Assembly: GCA_020809705.1 (NCBI GenBank)
Contig: CP085830.1
Location: forward strand, 62,001-126,000
Length of the DNA stretch: 64,000 nucleotides
DNA from: Calonectria ilicicola
Taxonomy: Eukaryota; Ascomycota; Sordariomycetes; Hypocreales; Nectriaceae
Reading direction: 5' to 3'
A program made the position numbers and the translations under genes. Below the pieces are notes generated by a model, which had not been told where the DNA came from, ran no database searches, and saw only the letters and a program-made list of their open reading frames with translations. Below are positions 55,606 through 64,000 of this stretch, in pieces. Position 1 is the first letter of the stretch. Every line of letters starts with the position of its first letter.

Positions 55606-57940
55606 GCTCTCGTTCTCACTCGACCAGTCCAGTGGGAGTCGGGCGGCATCAATGGAACTCGGCCCATCCTACGTATTATATATACCCCGTTAGACAGTCC
55701 CCCACGTCGATTTATCTGCGTAATAAGGACATCTCCTTACTCCCATCCCTGGCTAGAGAGAGCAATAGAGCCGGGGTTTGTCCGACTTTGGGCTCTGCGC
55801 AGGGACATTTTCGCAGCAAAGTGTTTGAACGCGAGGCGTTGCGGCAGGCCCATGGAAGAAAGAATGGGTTTAAGGCGGGGTTATGGGCCAGAACTGGATG
55901 GTTGAGGTGGCATGACGAGCCAATAGCTGGGAGCGCATCTGAATGGCATCATCGTGGTGGATATTGAGGTGATCCGCAACAATGGTCCAACGCGGGTGGA
56001 GATAGATGCATGCACCCTATTTCCGTATTCCCCGTACTGTACTCCCCGACCTTTTTTTCGGGCACAGCTTTCACACTGATCATCGGCGAACTCTAGGCCC
56101 TCCCAACGCGTTCATTAGACAGCTTCGGGGAGATGCTAAATAAAGTGTGGGGAACTGCCCCCTCAATTGAGCGGTGCCTCCCTCCGCGGAGCATCCATTT
56201 AACCCACCATCAATGCTACACTAGTACCAAGTGTCTTTTTTTTTACCTTTTCTTGTTTCGTTGTATTTCATCGTATTTTATTTATGAATTCTCTTAAGCG
56301 CGTTAAAAAAAAAATTGTGCTTTGAAATAAAGAATTGTACTGCTACCCCTTTCCTTTAATCACCCTTCAATCTCAGTTCTGATTCGAGCGCCATATTCGC
56401 ATAAAATATCCAGACATTACTCTAGATACAAGAATTATTTTGACCTTCTCCTGATTCCAGTCCCACCACGGCTGTTCTATCCTTCGTCCGATATGGCTGT
56501 CCTATTGCCATCCCTTGAACCTATCGGCTTTGGGTCAGCCTGATCCCTTCAGATTATCCTGGATTTACCCCATTTCGCCTATGATTTAAGTTTTTTTTCT
56601 GCGTGTGACGCCCTGTTCCTAGGCTCTTGGAATTCTCGGATGAGTTGTGAGCTACGGCTGTACTCACTCCCCATTGTTCCAGGCGCTGAAGCCACTATCC
56701 ACCAGCCACTCAAGCCACCCACCAGCCCCTCATCTCAAAACACGACCCTTGTCAATCGGCTAGCCCATTCCCTACCCTATAGAGATGGCCTCAAATTGCG
56801 CGCATGCATTAAACACGTCTCCTTTGTTTTGAATCGTTTGAATTATTGGTAGTAATGAAACATTTAGTAAAAGTTATTTTTTTACTTTTTTTTTTTTTTT
56901 TTTTTTGAAACTGATAGTATTATTTGTTTCCCTCCCCCTGGCCTTTTGTTCATACTGAAGTATACATTGGTTCACTCTTGTCAACGGATTTTCTGTAGCT
57001 CAGATGCAATAAATCATACGGCCAGGGTATCAACTATACAAAATTGATCCTAAATTATTCTTGCATAGATTAATAGATTGGATTCAACATCAGAGTTTAG
57101 CATTTTGGCTTCTCTTTGCAGTGCAGCTTAAGATGCGTGCTGCCCCCTGATGGGAGATTTGCTTATCATATCCGATCTGTATTCTCCTTCTGATTGGTTC
57201 GAACAGGCCCCGCAAACTAGGAAGCGCCGCTAAGCTTGATGAGAAATCGGCAATCGGCTTCTGGTGCATTTTCCGCTTACTACACCTTAATCTGAAAAGT
57301 TATTCTGACGGGGACTTGATTGATAAAGCAGGCAGGTTTTTACCCTCCGGAGTCGGGTTCCGTCTCTTTTTTTGGGATAAATCTCAAGGGTGGATTGCTC
57401 GAATCTCTGGTAGCCTTTCTTAGTTTGTGGTTAAAACTGTAATGTGGATGATCTGTCTTTTTTTTTATTTTTAATCATCGTGAATCATTGAGACACGACG
57501 TTCGATGGGAGTTTTCTCGCGACGGCAATCATCTATCAGCATCCATATCTTTTAGATCTAGAAAACGATAATTCCCTGATCTTTGTAATTCTGATCGGGT
57601 TACCCCGAAGAGGTAACAAGCAGAAGGGCGAATCTCACGGCCGGTGAGATACTGAAGTCCCCGGACCTCTCCAGACTTGGGGACCTTGTCCCATTAGCGC
57701 CGTAGTTTGACAGAGTCGTTCCCTTGCAAATCTGGAATTGGCGGCATTTGGAAAGTCGGATGGGGGCTTGGCAGATTTGTAAGCCGACCAACTGGCCCAA
57801 AACAAATTAATAATTCCTTCGCGTATCGACAAAAGACCGAAGGCCGAGCCTGCCTAGGCATGTCACTGATAAATGAGGGATTGCTGGGAAAAATGAGCGG
57901 ATATGGTTCATCAGATAATATCTCAATTGAATGAAACAAG
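55606..57940. other. Long intergenic region with poly-T tracts
   Basis: 2.3 kb between diverging genes. Frames near 55519-55967 overlap the carrier's leader in other frames. A long T run lies at about 56881-56906 (broken by one C) and shorter ones at 56581 and 57460. No gene, RNA or repeat family is recognised. Confidence 0.45.
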
Positions 57941-59122
57941 ATGTCAGTCACCAAGCCCATCCTTATCTCCGGTGCTGGTCTAGCATCCCTTCTACTTGCA
58001 TTTTCCTTGCGGCTGTCTAAAATTCCCTTTCGGATTTTTGAGCGCGATGCATCGTTCGTCTTTCGCGCTCAGGGTTACCGATTACGGCTATCCCCAGAAG
58101 GTCTAGATGCCATTGAGTCCGTCCTTGATGCTCCGACATGGCAGCGCTTCTGGGACAAGTGTGGCAAGACGGGCGGCAGCGGATTCAAGGCATTCAATGC
58201 CGTGACTGGCGAACAAACCGAACATATTGTATCCGAGAACTTGTCTTCGCGAGGTGGAAAGATTGTTGGGATCGCTAGAGGCGAGATGAGAAAGATTTTC
58301 GCCGAGGGTTGCGAGGAATACATTGAATGGGGAAAAAATGTCACCGGCTACGAATTAACCGACGATGGCGTTCGAGCAATCTTTGCTGACGGCACCAAAT
58401 CTATCGAAGGCTCGATGCTTATTGGCGGCGAGGGCATCTATTCCAAGGTTGCAAAGCAAGTGTCGGGAGGCAAGCTCAAGGTCTATGACACAGGCGCCAG
58501 GGGAATCCACGGCCAGGCACCGACTACAGCTTTCAAGGGACTTGGAGAAGGCGTGTTTAGGCTGCGGGACGAGACGCGGGCTGACGGTTCCATTTTCATC
58601 ATGACCAATGTGCGCCCGGGAGAGATGGACGACCCAAACGTCGAGTTTGGTTGGACCATGGGTGGCCAACCGGGAGTTATCCGCGCGCCCAACGATGACT
58701 ACACCATTGTTGGCGAACGGGCTGCAGCCATCGCCAAATCATTTACAAAAGACTGGCACCCAAGTTTCAAGCCCATGTTTGATGAGATGAACGAGGCAGA
58801 GGCTGCCTTCTGGAAGATTACCTGCTCAACTCCCTCAGGCGTACCGAAATGGCCCAACGAGCCACGCGTGACAGTGATTGGTGATGCTGTCCACTCTATG
58901 ACACCAGCAGGTGGCATTGGCGCCAACACGGCCGTTCGCGACTCTGCTTTGCTTGGAAGACTGCTGCGTGAGGCTGGAGGTTACAAGCCAGGTGTTACGG
59001 CTGCTTATGAAGAGGAGATGAGGGTGTATGCAAGCGAGGCGGTTCATCAGAGTTATTCAATGGCAGCTGGCGGGTTTGGGATTCACATTGACGAGGAAAT
59101 ACTCCCTCTTTGTAGATTTTGA
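57941..59122 (+). CDS. FAD-dependent monooxygenase (salicylate-hydroxylase-like)
   Basis: An intron-free frame of 393 residues. The N-terminal dinucleotide fold is ILISGAGLASLLLAF (GxGxxS, residues 8-22), with an acidic FERD at the end of the second strand. The GEGIYSKV block is the DG-like motif. The GD motif VIGDAVHSMTPAGGIGANTAVRD (about 312 on, Asp315) closes the FAD site. Members hydroxylate aromatic or polyketide substrates with NAD(P)H and O2. No membrane anchor follows the GD motif, so it is probably soluble. The start at 57941 directly precedes the conserved strand. Substrate unknown. Confidence 0.92.
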   Translation: MSVTKPILISGAGLASLLLAFSLRLSKIPFRIFERDASFVFRAQGYRLRLSPEGLDAIESVLDAPTWQRFWDKCGKTGGSGFKAFNAVTGEQTEHIVSENLSSRGGKIVGIARGEMRKIFAEGCEEYIEWGKNVTGYELTDDGVRAIFADGTKSIEGSMLIGGEGIYSKVAKQVSGGKLKVYDTGARGIHGQAPTTAFKGLGEGVFRLRDETRADGSIFIMTNVRPGEMDDPNVEFGWTMGGQPGVIRAPNDDYTIVGERAAAIAKSFTKDWHPSFKPMFDEMNEAEAAFWKITCSTPSGVPKWPNEPRVTVIGDAVHSMTPAGGIGANTAVRDSALLGRLLREAGGYKPGVTAAYEEEMRVYASEAVHQSYSMAAGGFGIHIDEEILPLCRF

Positions 59123-59428
59123 TGTTTTGGGTATTACGGATATACAGGAGTTTTGGGGACGAGTTAATGAACAGTATTCGCTTCATCATAGAAGATCCGA
59201 AAGCTAACGTGTGATTAATTGCCCGTTCTAAATTTAGTGTGTTTTGGGGCATTCAAACGCTTACTTTTGTTCCCGCATTCCCTTTTAAAACATGGCGCTT
59301 AACAGTGATGATTATTTAATTGAACCTTTGATAGCAAGGGTTCTTTACAGCACGAGAGTCACGAGGAAATGGTGCAAGACGAATGTTGCTGCACCAAGTC
59401 ACGAAATGGATCGACCTTGTCTCAAGTA

Positions 59429-60067
59429 TCACATCGACAGCCACTGTTCTAGCGATGCCTGCTTCCCGGGGTTGATGGCCTTGCGCCTGGTTGACTTTCG
59501 GATGCCAGACGGGGTCTGTTTGGGTGGTTTGACTGGAGCATCTTGTCGCGACGGAGCAGTCACTTCTTCCTCAGCCACTTTTGTCTCGGCCGTGTCTACT
59601 GGGTCTTCTTTCTCATGCTCGACGGCAGAGGCGGTGTCGAACAGGACGTGCATTGTAACAGCGCCCAAAGCTGCATCCATTGACGGTTTCACAAAGCAAT
59701 ATTTCTGGGGCGCGCCATTCAGCCAGCCCTTCTCCTTCAAGTCGTTGAGCGTATATGGGGTTGGAAGTTCTTCGAGTTTTAGGATCTCGTATCCGTACTT
59801 GGCTCGGCCCTCGAGGCCATTGCGGTCAAATTCATCGTTGAGGAGGCCCGTGGGATCGCAGATTTCGCCTGGTCTCTTGCCGTGGCTGATGGTGGCGACG
59901 TAGCGGAGGGACGATGCTGGGCTTGTCTCGTAGATCCAGAGGCGCTTGACGGTGGGAGGAATGAGGTAGCTGCGGAATTCGTGGTTTTTGGACCGGTTTG
60001 CAATGTTTGCGACGTGTTGCGGGTGGATTGAGATGATGATATCGCGTTCTGGCACGCTTGGTGCCAT
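59429..60067 (-). CDS. ASCH/PUA-like domain protein with a Q-x-x-L-x-x-W C-terminus
   Basis: A single exon of 212 residues. The first ~130 residues resemble a PUA-fold, ASCH-like domain: DIIISIHPQHVANIANRSKNHEFR, a K/R-rich strand, VKRLWIYETSP and YVATISHGKRPGEI. That arrangement is expected for a protein that binds nucleic acid or modified nucleotides. A low-complexity acidic linker rich in E/V/T follows. The last residues are basic (STRRKAINPGK) and end QASLEQWLSM, which resembles a PCNA-interacting box (Qxx-aliphatic-xx-aromatic) with Leu in the last aromatic position. The start at 60067 was chosen because the domain begins there; an ATG at 60097 is also in frame. Nuclear function is inference. 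Confidence 0.72.
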   Translation of the reverse strand: MAPSVPERDIIISIHPQHVANIANRSKNHEFRSYLIPPTVKRLWIYETSPASSLRYVATISHGKRPGEICDPTGLLNDEFDRNGLEGRAKYGYEILKLEELPTPYTLNDLKEKGWLNGAPQKYCFVKPSMDAALGAVTMHVLFDTASAVEHEKEDPVDTAETKVAEEEVTAPSRQDAPVKPPKQTPSGIRKSTRRKAINPGKQASLEQWLSM

Positions 60068-60491
60068 TGTTGCGCGTCGATTGATTTGGCTAAGCACATG
60101 TTCGCCAAGATTAGAAATGGCGATGAAAGTAGATTAGCCTCGAACCGAACATGCTCGGATCAACTGCCGGCCCGGGCTGGTTTGCTCCCATGAATCTTGC
60201 ATCCACAATTGGCCATCTACCTAGAGAGACAGAGAGAGATTTGCTGATTCTATTTAAAATCACCTTCAATTCACGAATTTCCCACTGCTCGATTGCCTCA
60301 TCCTTTGCAGGATACGTCTAAAAATCCCCAACACGACGAAATACATTGCCGCTGACCGACTTATCCTGCACTCCCAGGATCAAGCAGCCAACGATGCTGC
60401 AGTCACTTGCCCATAGGGTACTTGTCTTTCTTCCAGAACAGGTTCAACGTCTAAAATTTGAATGTCGTTCCGGGTTATTAACTTGTCCTCT
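60068..60491. other. Short intergenic stretch
   Basis: This lies between the ASCH-like gene's start and the 3' end of the HET relic. It holds a short GA repeat near 60222-60239. The plus frame at 60346-60564 is a shadow. No gene seen. Confidence 0.5.
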
Positions 60492-61187
60492 TTATTCTCC
60501 TGCAACTGAGACATGGATTCGCTGGGTTAAGCCGGATAGCGCAGGAAGTTTGTTGGCGTTGTAGGTTAAACCTCGCGTGGTATAAGCGTTGACGAGGGCA
60601 TGATATCTTCGTAGCAATTGCTTGCGCCGCTCTCCTTGGAATGGCAGTGAAGTGGAATCATTGTTGTTCATCAATAGCTCCGGAAAATCTCCTAGACTAG
60701 AGCCTAGTTTGGGAAACATTTGCGGTCCTAGAAGCTCACTAGCCACTTTGAACCCGAGTCCGCATTCCCAGAATATTTGATGACTCCCGTAGTGAAGGAC
60801 TTGCCGTGAAAGAACCTATTCTTGAAGACAATAACCACGGCTGGTCAGTGGAGTAGTGTCAAAAGGGTTGCCAGGATGTTGACCATTCTCGTCTTTGAAC
60901 AATTGCAGTGTCGCAGTTGAAGTCCTAGAGATAGGCACCTGTACCTGTAGTGATTTGATACCACCTATTTGGGATGAAGTGTTTGAAAGAACACCACGAG
61001 AACTGTGAGGGAAGGATAGAGCAGCAATAATCACTGGAGCATTCTCATATACAGCAGCCATTTTTCCCGACTCGATGGGCCGGTGATGATAATGCGCCTT
61101 GCGAGAGAATTTCTGAGTCCCTAATTCAATTTTTGCCAACTCTATAAGGCTCTTCATATCGAGCCCTCGACAGAACTTGCATCGCAT
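60492..61187 (-). pseudogene. Broken HET-domain (heterokaryon incompatibility-type) gene
   Basis: One minus frame reads through HET-family blocks: an N-terminal CKFCRGLDMKSL, then MAAVYENAPVIIAALS, TPLTSRGYCLQE, VLHYGSHQIFWECG and a C-terminal region with LLRRYHALVNAYTTRGLTYNANKLPALSGL. An in-frame TAG at 60816-60818 falls exactly between CLQE and VLSRQVLHYG, where the family has Arg. The core that usually lies between the N-terminal Cys motif and the VYENA block (the ALSYCWG and WIDSLCI motifs) is missing, so a large internal deletion has also occurred. It is not functional as a HET protein. Confidence 0.78.
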
Positions 61188-62329
61188 ACGGAATTTTTAT
61201 TATGATAGGAGAGTCTGAACATGGTGTTGGCTGCATGAAAGCAATTTAATGTTGGGCAGAAACGCTATTAATAGCTTTGTATGGCCACGCGACGTTCTTG
61301 AGGTGTAAGCAATTTTGATAGCGGATGAGGCATCTGCAAGGTTTTCAAGGTAGAAACATTGAAAAGCTTGATGAAATAGAGAATCGATAAAGGACTTATT
61401 TTTTGCATATTTGGCTTTGGATCATAAGAAACCTCGCTGATGGCAGCCCTCGCCCTCGTACACAACCCAATTTGTGGCTACAGGTGATAAGCCGTGTCCC
61501 TGGGGGCTTGTCACGTACGCTGACCCACAACTTTAGATATTCCTCCGGGTTAAGATAGGGCTGCAAAGGTGGAGGAATAAGATCCGCCCCACGGTTCCTC
61601 CTGGATATGCAATTACATGCTAAATAGTCATCTGGATTGAAGATGATATAGCTATATGTAACACTTCGCTTCCGTTGTTTTGGAGAGAAGTAATCTCTGA
61701 AGACCCACGTGTAACCTTGCTAATCCTACCTACCCTTTTCTTTGACCTTATTTGGGCTCTCTAAACTAGTTTATCCATAAATTCCCGAACATCTGCTCAA
61801 ATGACACGTGTACTCTCAGCAAACCCTTCTAGTGTAAATCTATCCGAGGATAATGTGAGCCTGATTGGCATTCATTCTCCACATTTACTCTCCGGGAGTA
61901 AGCCTTTAAGTGGAGGAGCGATATTAGGCAATATTATTCCTCCTGCATACATCTACGAGGCTCTAAAAGAATGCAAACCTCGGGTCCAATTACTCAACTA
62001 GATACGGAATCTAGCCCTCGGAAAATGCTGTCTTATCAACCATCATTCCAGACGAAAGGCTTGATCACATTCAACGGCGCGAATTTCGGCTTCATTCGGC
62101 AATTTCCAGAACCGGTAACGCAAGGATTCACTTGCGATTACGCATGTGTTCCGCAATTGAGCAGGGATTGACCCCTCTTCACTGTTTTTGTGGTCCTATT
62201 TATCATCTGACTTTCTCAAGTAACAACATTTGGAGTAAATTAAAATTGTTGCTTGCCCTCGCTTTCAATGGTCAATAAGAATTGATGTTCTTGTTAATGG
62301 ATATATATTCCAACTGATTGAAAATATCA
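61188..62329. other. Intergenic, no gene identified
   Basis: 1.1 kb. A minus frame (61268-61465) and plus frames (61801-62171) are short and without domain. The upstream part may contain decayed HET sequence, but I see no block I can name. Confidence 0.45.
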
Positions 62330-63128
62330 ATGTCTGACAAGCCGACGATCGTCATTGCACCTGGTGCATGGCAGCTTCCGTCTCATTGGGACCACTTCAT
62401 TTCAATCCTAGAGAACAATGGTTACCCTGTCAAGTACGTGAGACAGCCGACGTTGGGCGGGACAACGACGCCATTGGCAACCATGATCGACGACATATTA
62501 GCCGTGCGTGAAGCGCTGAGTTCTTTGGCCAATGAGAAGAAAGAAATAATTGTCCTCGGTCATTCATCGGGAGGCATGGTCGCAAGCAACGCTGTTGAGG
62601 GCTTTGACGTGGAATCAAGAAGTTCGGCCGGGTTGGAGGGGGGCGTCTCGCGCCTGATATATCTCTCTGCCTTTATGATTCCGAAAGGGAAGTCAATACT
62701 TGACATGCTCGGAGGCCAGCCGCTGCCATGGATGAAATTAATGGTGAGAGGATTGAGATAAAATCTGTTCAAGTAAAAAAATTCGTCTAACATGGGAAAA
62801 GGATGACCGAGTGGTGGGAATTAAAGAGATGTTGCCAGAGGTCGCTTTCAACGACATGTCTGGCCCCGAGCAAGAAAAGTGGTCGGGTGAATTGACTCAC
62901 TCAGCCTTGGGTCTCTTTACACCCCCATCAGGATTCGAGCCCTGGACAACATCGATGCCTATTTCTTATGTATTTTGTACCAAGGATCATGCGATACCTT
63001 ATGCAGTTCAACAGCAAATGGCTGAACAGGGAGGAGATAAACTCACATCTGTCGCGGTCGATGCCGGCCACGTGCCGTTCCTCTCTATGCCAGACAAGCT
63101 ATTTTCAGCTATCGAAGGGTTGATCTAA
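62330..63128 (+). CDS. Alpha/beta hydrolase (AB_hydrolase_6-like)
   Basis: Two exons (62330-62743 and 62802-63128) with a 58-nt intron give about 246 residues. It starts KPTIVIAPGAWQLPSHWDHF, a standard opening for this small fungal hydrolase group. The nucleophile elbow is GHSSG at 77-81 (Ser79). The acid is probably Asp in CTKDHAIP, and the His lies in DAGHVPFLSMP. The intron has a TCTAAC branch point and joins KLM to DDRVVGIKEM in phase. No signal peptide; cytosolic esterase or hydrolase of unknown substrate. An ATG at 62318 is also in frame. Confidence 0.88.
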
Positions 63129-63637
63129 TGAAGGTAGTTGCTCCCATGTTAAACGATGGACGATTTTGTTGTGGCCCGGCCCTATTAGCAGTCTACTGGG
63201 GAGTATATGTAAATGCAATGCGAAAGGGGTTTACAATAAACACAATTATGAAGGAGAATAATTCAATAACCCCAAAGAGTCCCAAAGAAAAGATATTGTA
63301 AGAAGAAGTGTGGTGGGCACATCTATTAAATCGAGTGTATCGGAATCCGACGCCGTTTTGCGACACTTGACCAATATGTTTAGTGCTCGCCCCATCAAAT
63401 AGCGAGACGCTAAACCCGACAAAATGGCCGTAAACGGCACTGGATTTTCGTTTCGAGGCTGACATCCTTGCAAGCTTACAGGCTTCGGGATGAGGCCGAG
63501 TGGACCAGTATGCTGCTGTTAGGGCGTGGCACGGGGACCCCACAACGAGAAAGCCCGAAATTTGTTCTAATTCCACATGAACTGCAAGTCTTTTGATACT
63601 GAGTATCATCAGTTTTTTTCTAAATTCTTTTCTTAAA
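63129..63637. other. Intergenic, no gene identified
   Basis: 0.5 kb between the hydrolase and the gene at the window edge. A minus frame (63193-63609) overlaps the promoter and lacks any domain. Confidence 0.45.
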
Positions 63638-64000
63638 TGGCAAATAAATACGTTGATCCTGTCTCTAGGGTGTCGTCTACCATCACCGATCTTGTGTCGT
63701 GCTACGACATCCTCTCCAGCCTTGCGTCATGCATGTCTACAGTTGACCTGTACCATCTGGCACTCGCTAATCGCACCCACTTCTCGCATATTCTCGCATC
63801 CCCCAACATCTTCAGGGCTCTCCGACGTCACTGTCTGTGCGATGGCCACGGTCTCTTAAAACGTCAGACATGGTCGTATCCGTACACATCAAATCCACTT
63901 GCTGGGAACCTGTCTTCTCGGCCACAGAACGATGAAGAAATCGAAGTGTTTGTCTACAACGTCAAATGCGACGAAACCGATGTTCTTCCCTGCGCTAAAT
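63638..64000 (+). CDS. F-box-like protein, N-terminal part (runs off the window)
   Basis: The frame opens at 63638 and continues beyond the end without a stop, so only about 121 residues are visible. The early region, DLVSCYDILSSLASCMSTVDLYHLALANR, has the spacing of a degenerate F-box. It is followed by RALRRHCLCDGHGLLKRQ and, near the edge, VFVYNVKCDETDVLPCAK. That layout is common in Pezizomycotina proteins that pair an F-box with a cysteine-rich C-terminal zinc-binding part. An F-box would link a target to an SCF ubiquitin ligase. The rest of the gene must be seen to confirm. Confidence 0.62.

Noticed and set aside
56881..56906. Long T run as a possible reverse-oriented poly-A tail
   Set aside because: No coding or SINE-like sequence precedes it on the minus strand and similar shorter runs occur nearby.
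1..64000. A classical secondary-metabolite cluster with PKS, NRPS, terpene synthase or DMATS, and CRISPR or rRNA features
   Set aside because: No core biosynthetic enzyme, CRISPR-like repeat or rRNA sequence was seen on either strand.

Overview
The window is nuclear DNA of a filamentous ascomycete (Pezizomycotina). The genes carry introns of about 48-100 nt with GT..AG borders and CTAAC/CTAAT branch points. The protein families are typical of that group: three Zn2Cys6 regulators, an RTA1 protein, a HET-domain relic, fungal MFS carriers, a Fot/pogo-like transposon and an F-box-type protein. I do not assign a genus. Exon joins below were made by eye, by matching reading phase and family sequence, and have no transcript support.

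Layout. 1-5.6 kb is gene-poor and holds a divergent pair of paralogous small secreted cysteine-rich proteins. 5.6-9.1 kb has a GNAT acetyltransferase with a structured, intron-containing leader and an ADGF/ADA2-type adenosine deaminase. 9.6-14.6 kb is one regulator-like gene split by a 2.86-kb pogo-like element with TA target duplication, long inverted repeats and an intact 800-codon transposase. 14.9-21.1 kb has two more small secreted proteins around a BBE-type FAD oxidase. 21.3-34.5 kb has an acetoacetate-decarboxylase-like protein, a CrtC/AttH lipocalin-like protein, a Zn2Cys6 regulator, a 14-TMS MFS exporter, a Glyoxalase_3 protein and an RTA1 protein. 34.7-42.6 kb has a second Zn2Cys6 regulator, a DAL5-type MFS carrier and a Na+/H+ antiporter. 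44.9-48.0 kb has a cytochrome P450 and a secreted protein built only of five ~50-residue repeats. 49.9-55.6 kb is an SDR / Zn2Cys6 divergent pair followed by another DAL5-type carrier. 57.9-64 kb has an FAD monooxygenase, an ASCH/PUA-like protein, a broken HET gene, an alpha/beta hydrolase and the start of an F-box-type gene.

How it fits together. There is no PKS, NRPS, terpene synthase or DMATS. Even so, oxidases, a P450, an SDR, a flavin monooxygenase, a decarboxylase-like protein, a lipocalin-like enzyme, a hydrolase, four membrane exporters or uptake carriers and three pathway-type regulators lie within about 45 kb. That mix suggests an accessory catabolic/detoxification or backbone-less metabolite region, possibly two or three small regulons, each with its own Zn2Cys6 factor. 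This is inference from gene content only. Perfect inverted repeats with CGG-like or other half-sites sit in the promoters of two of the regulators and of the RTA1 gene. The transposon, HET relic, orphan exon and secreted-protein paralogs are signs of rapid turnover.
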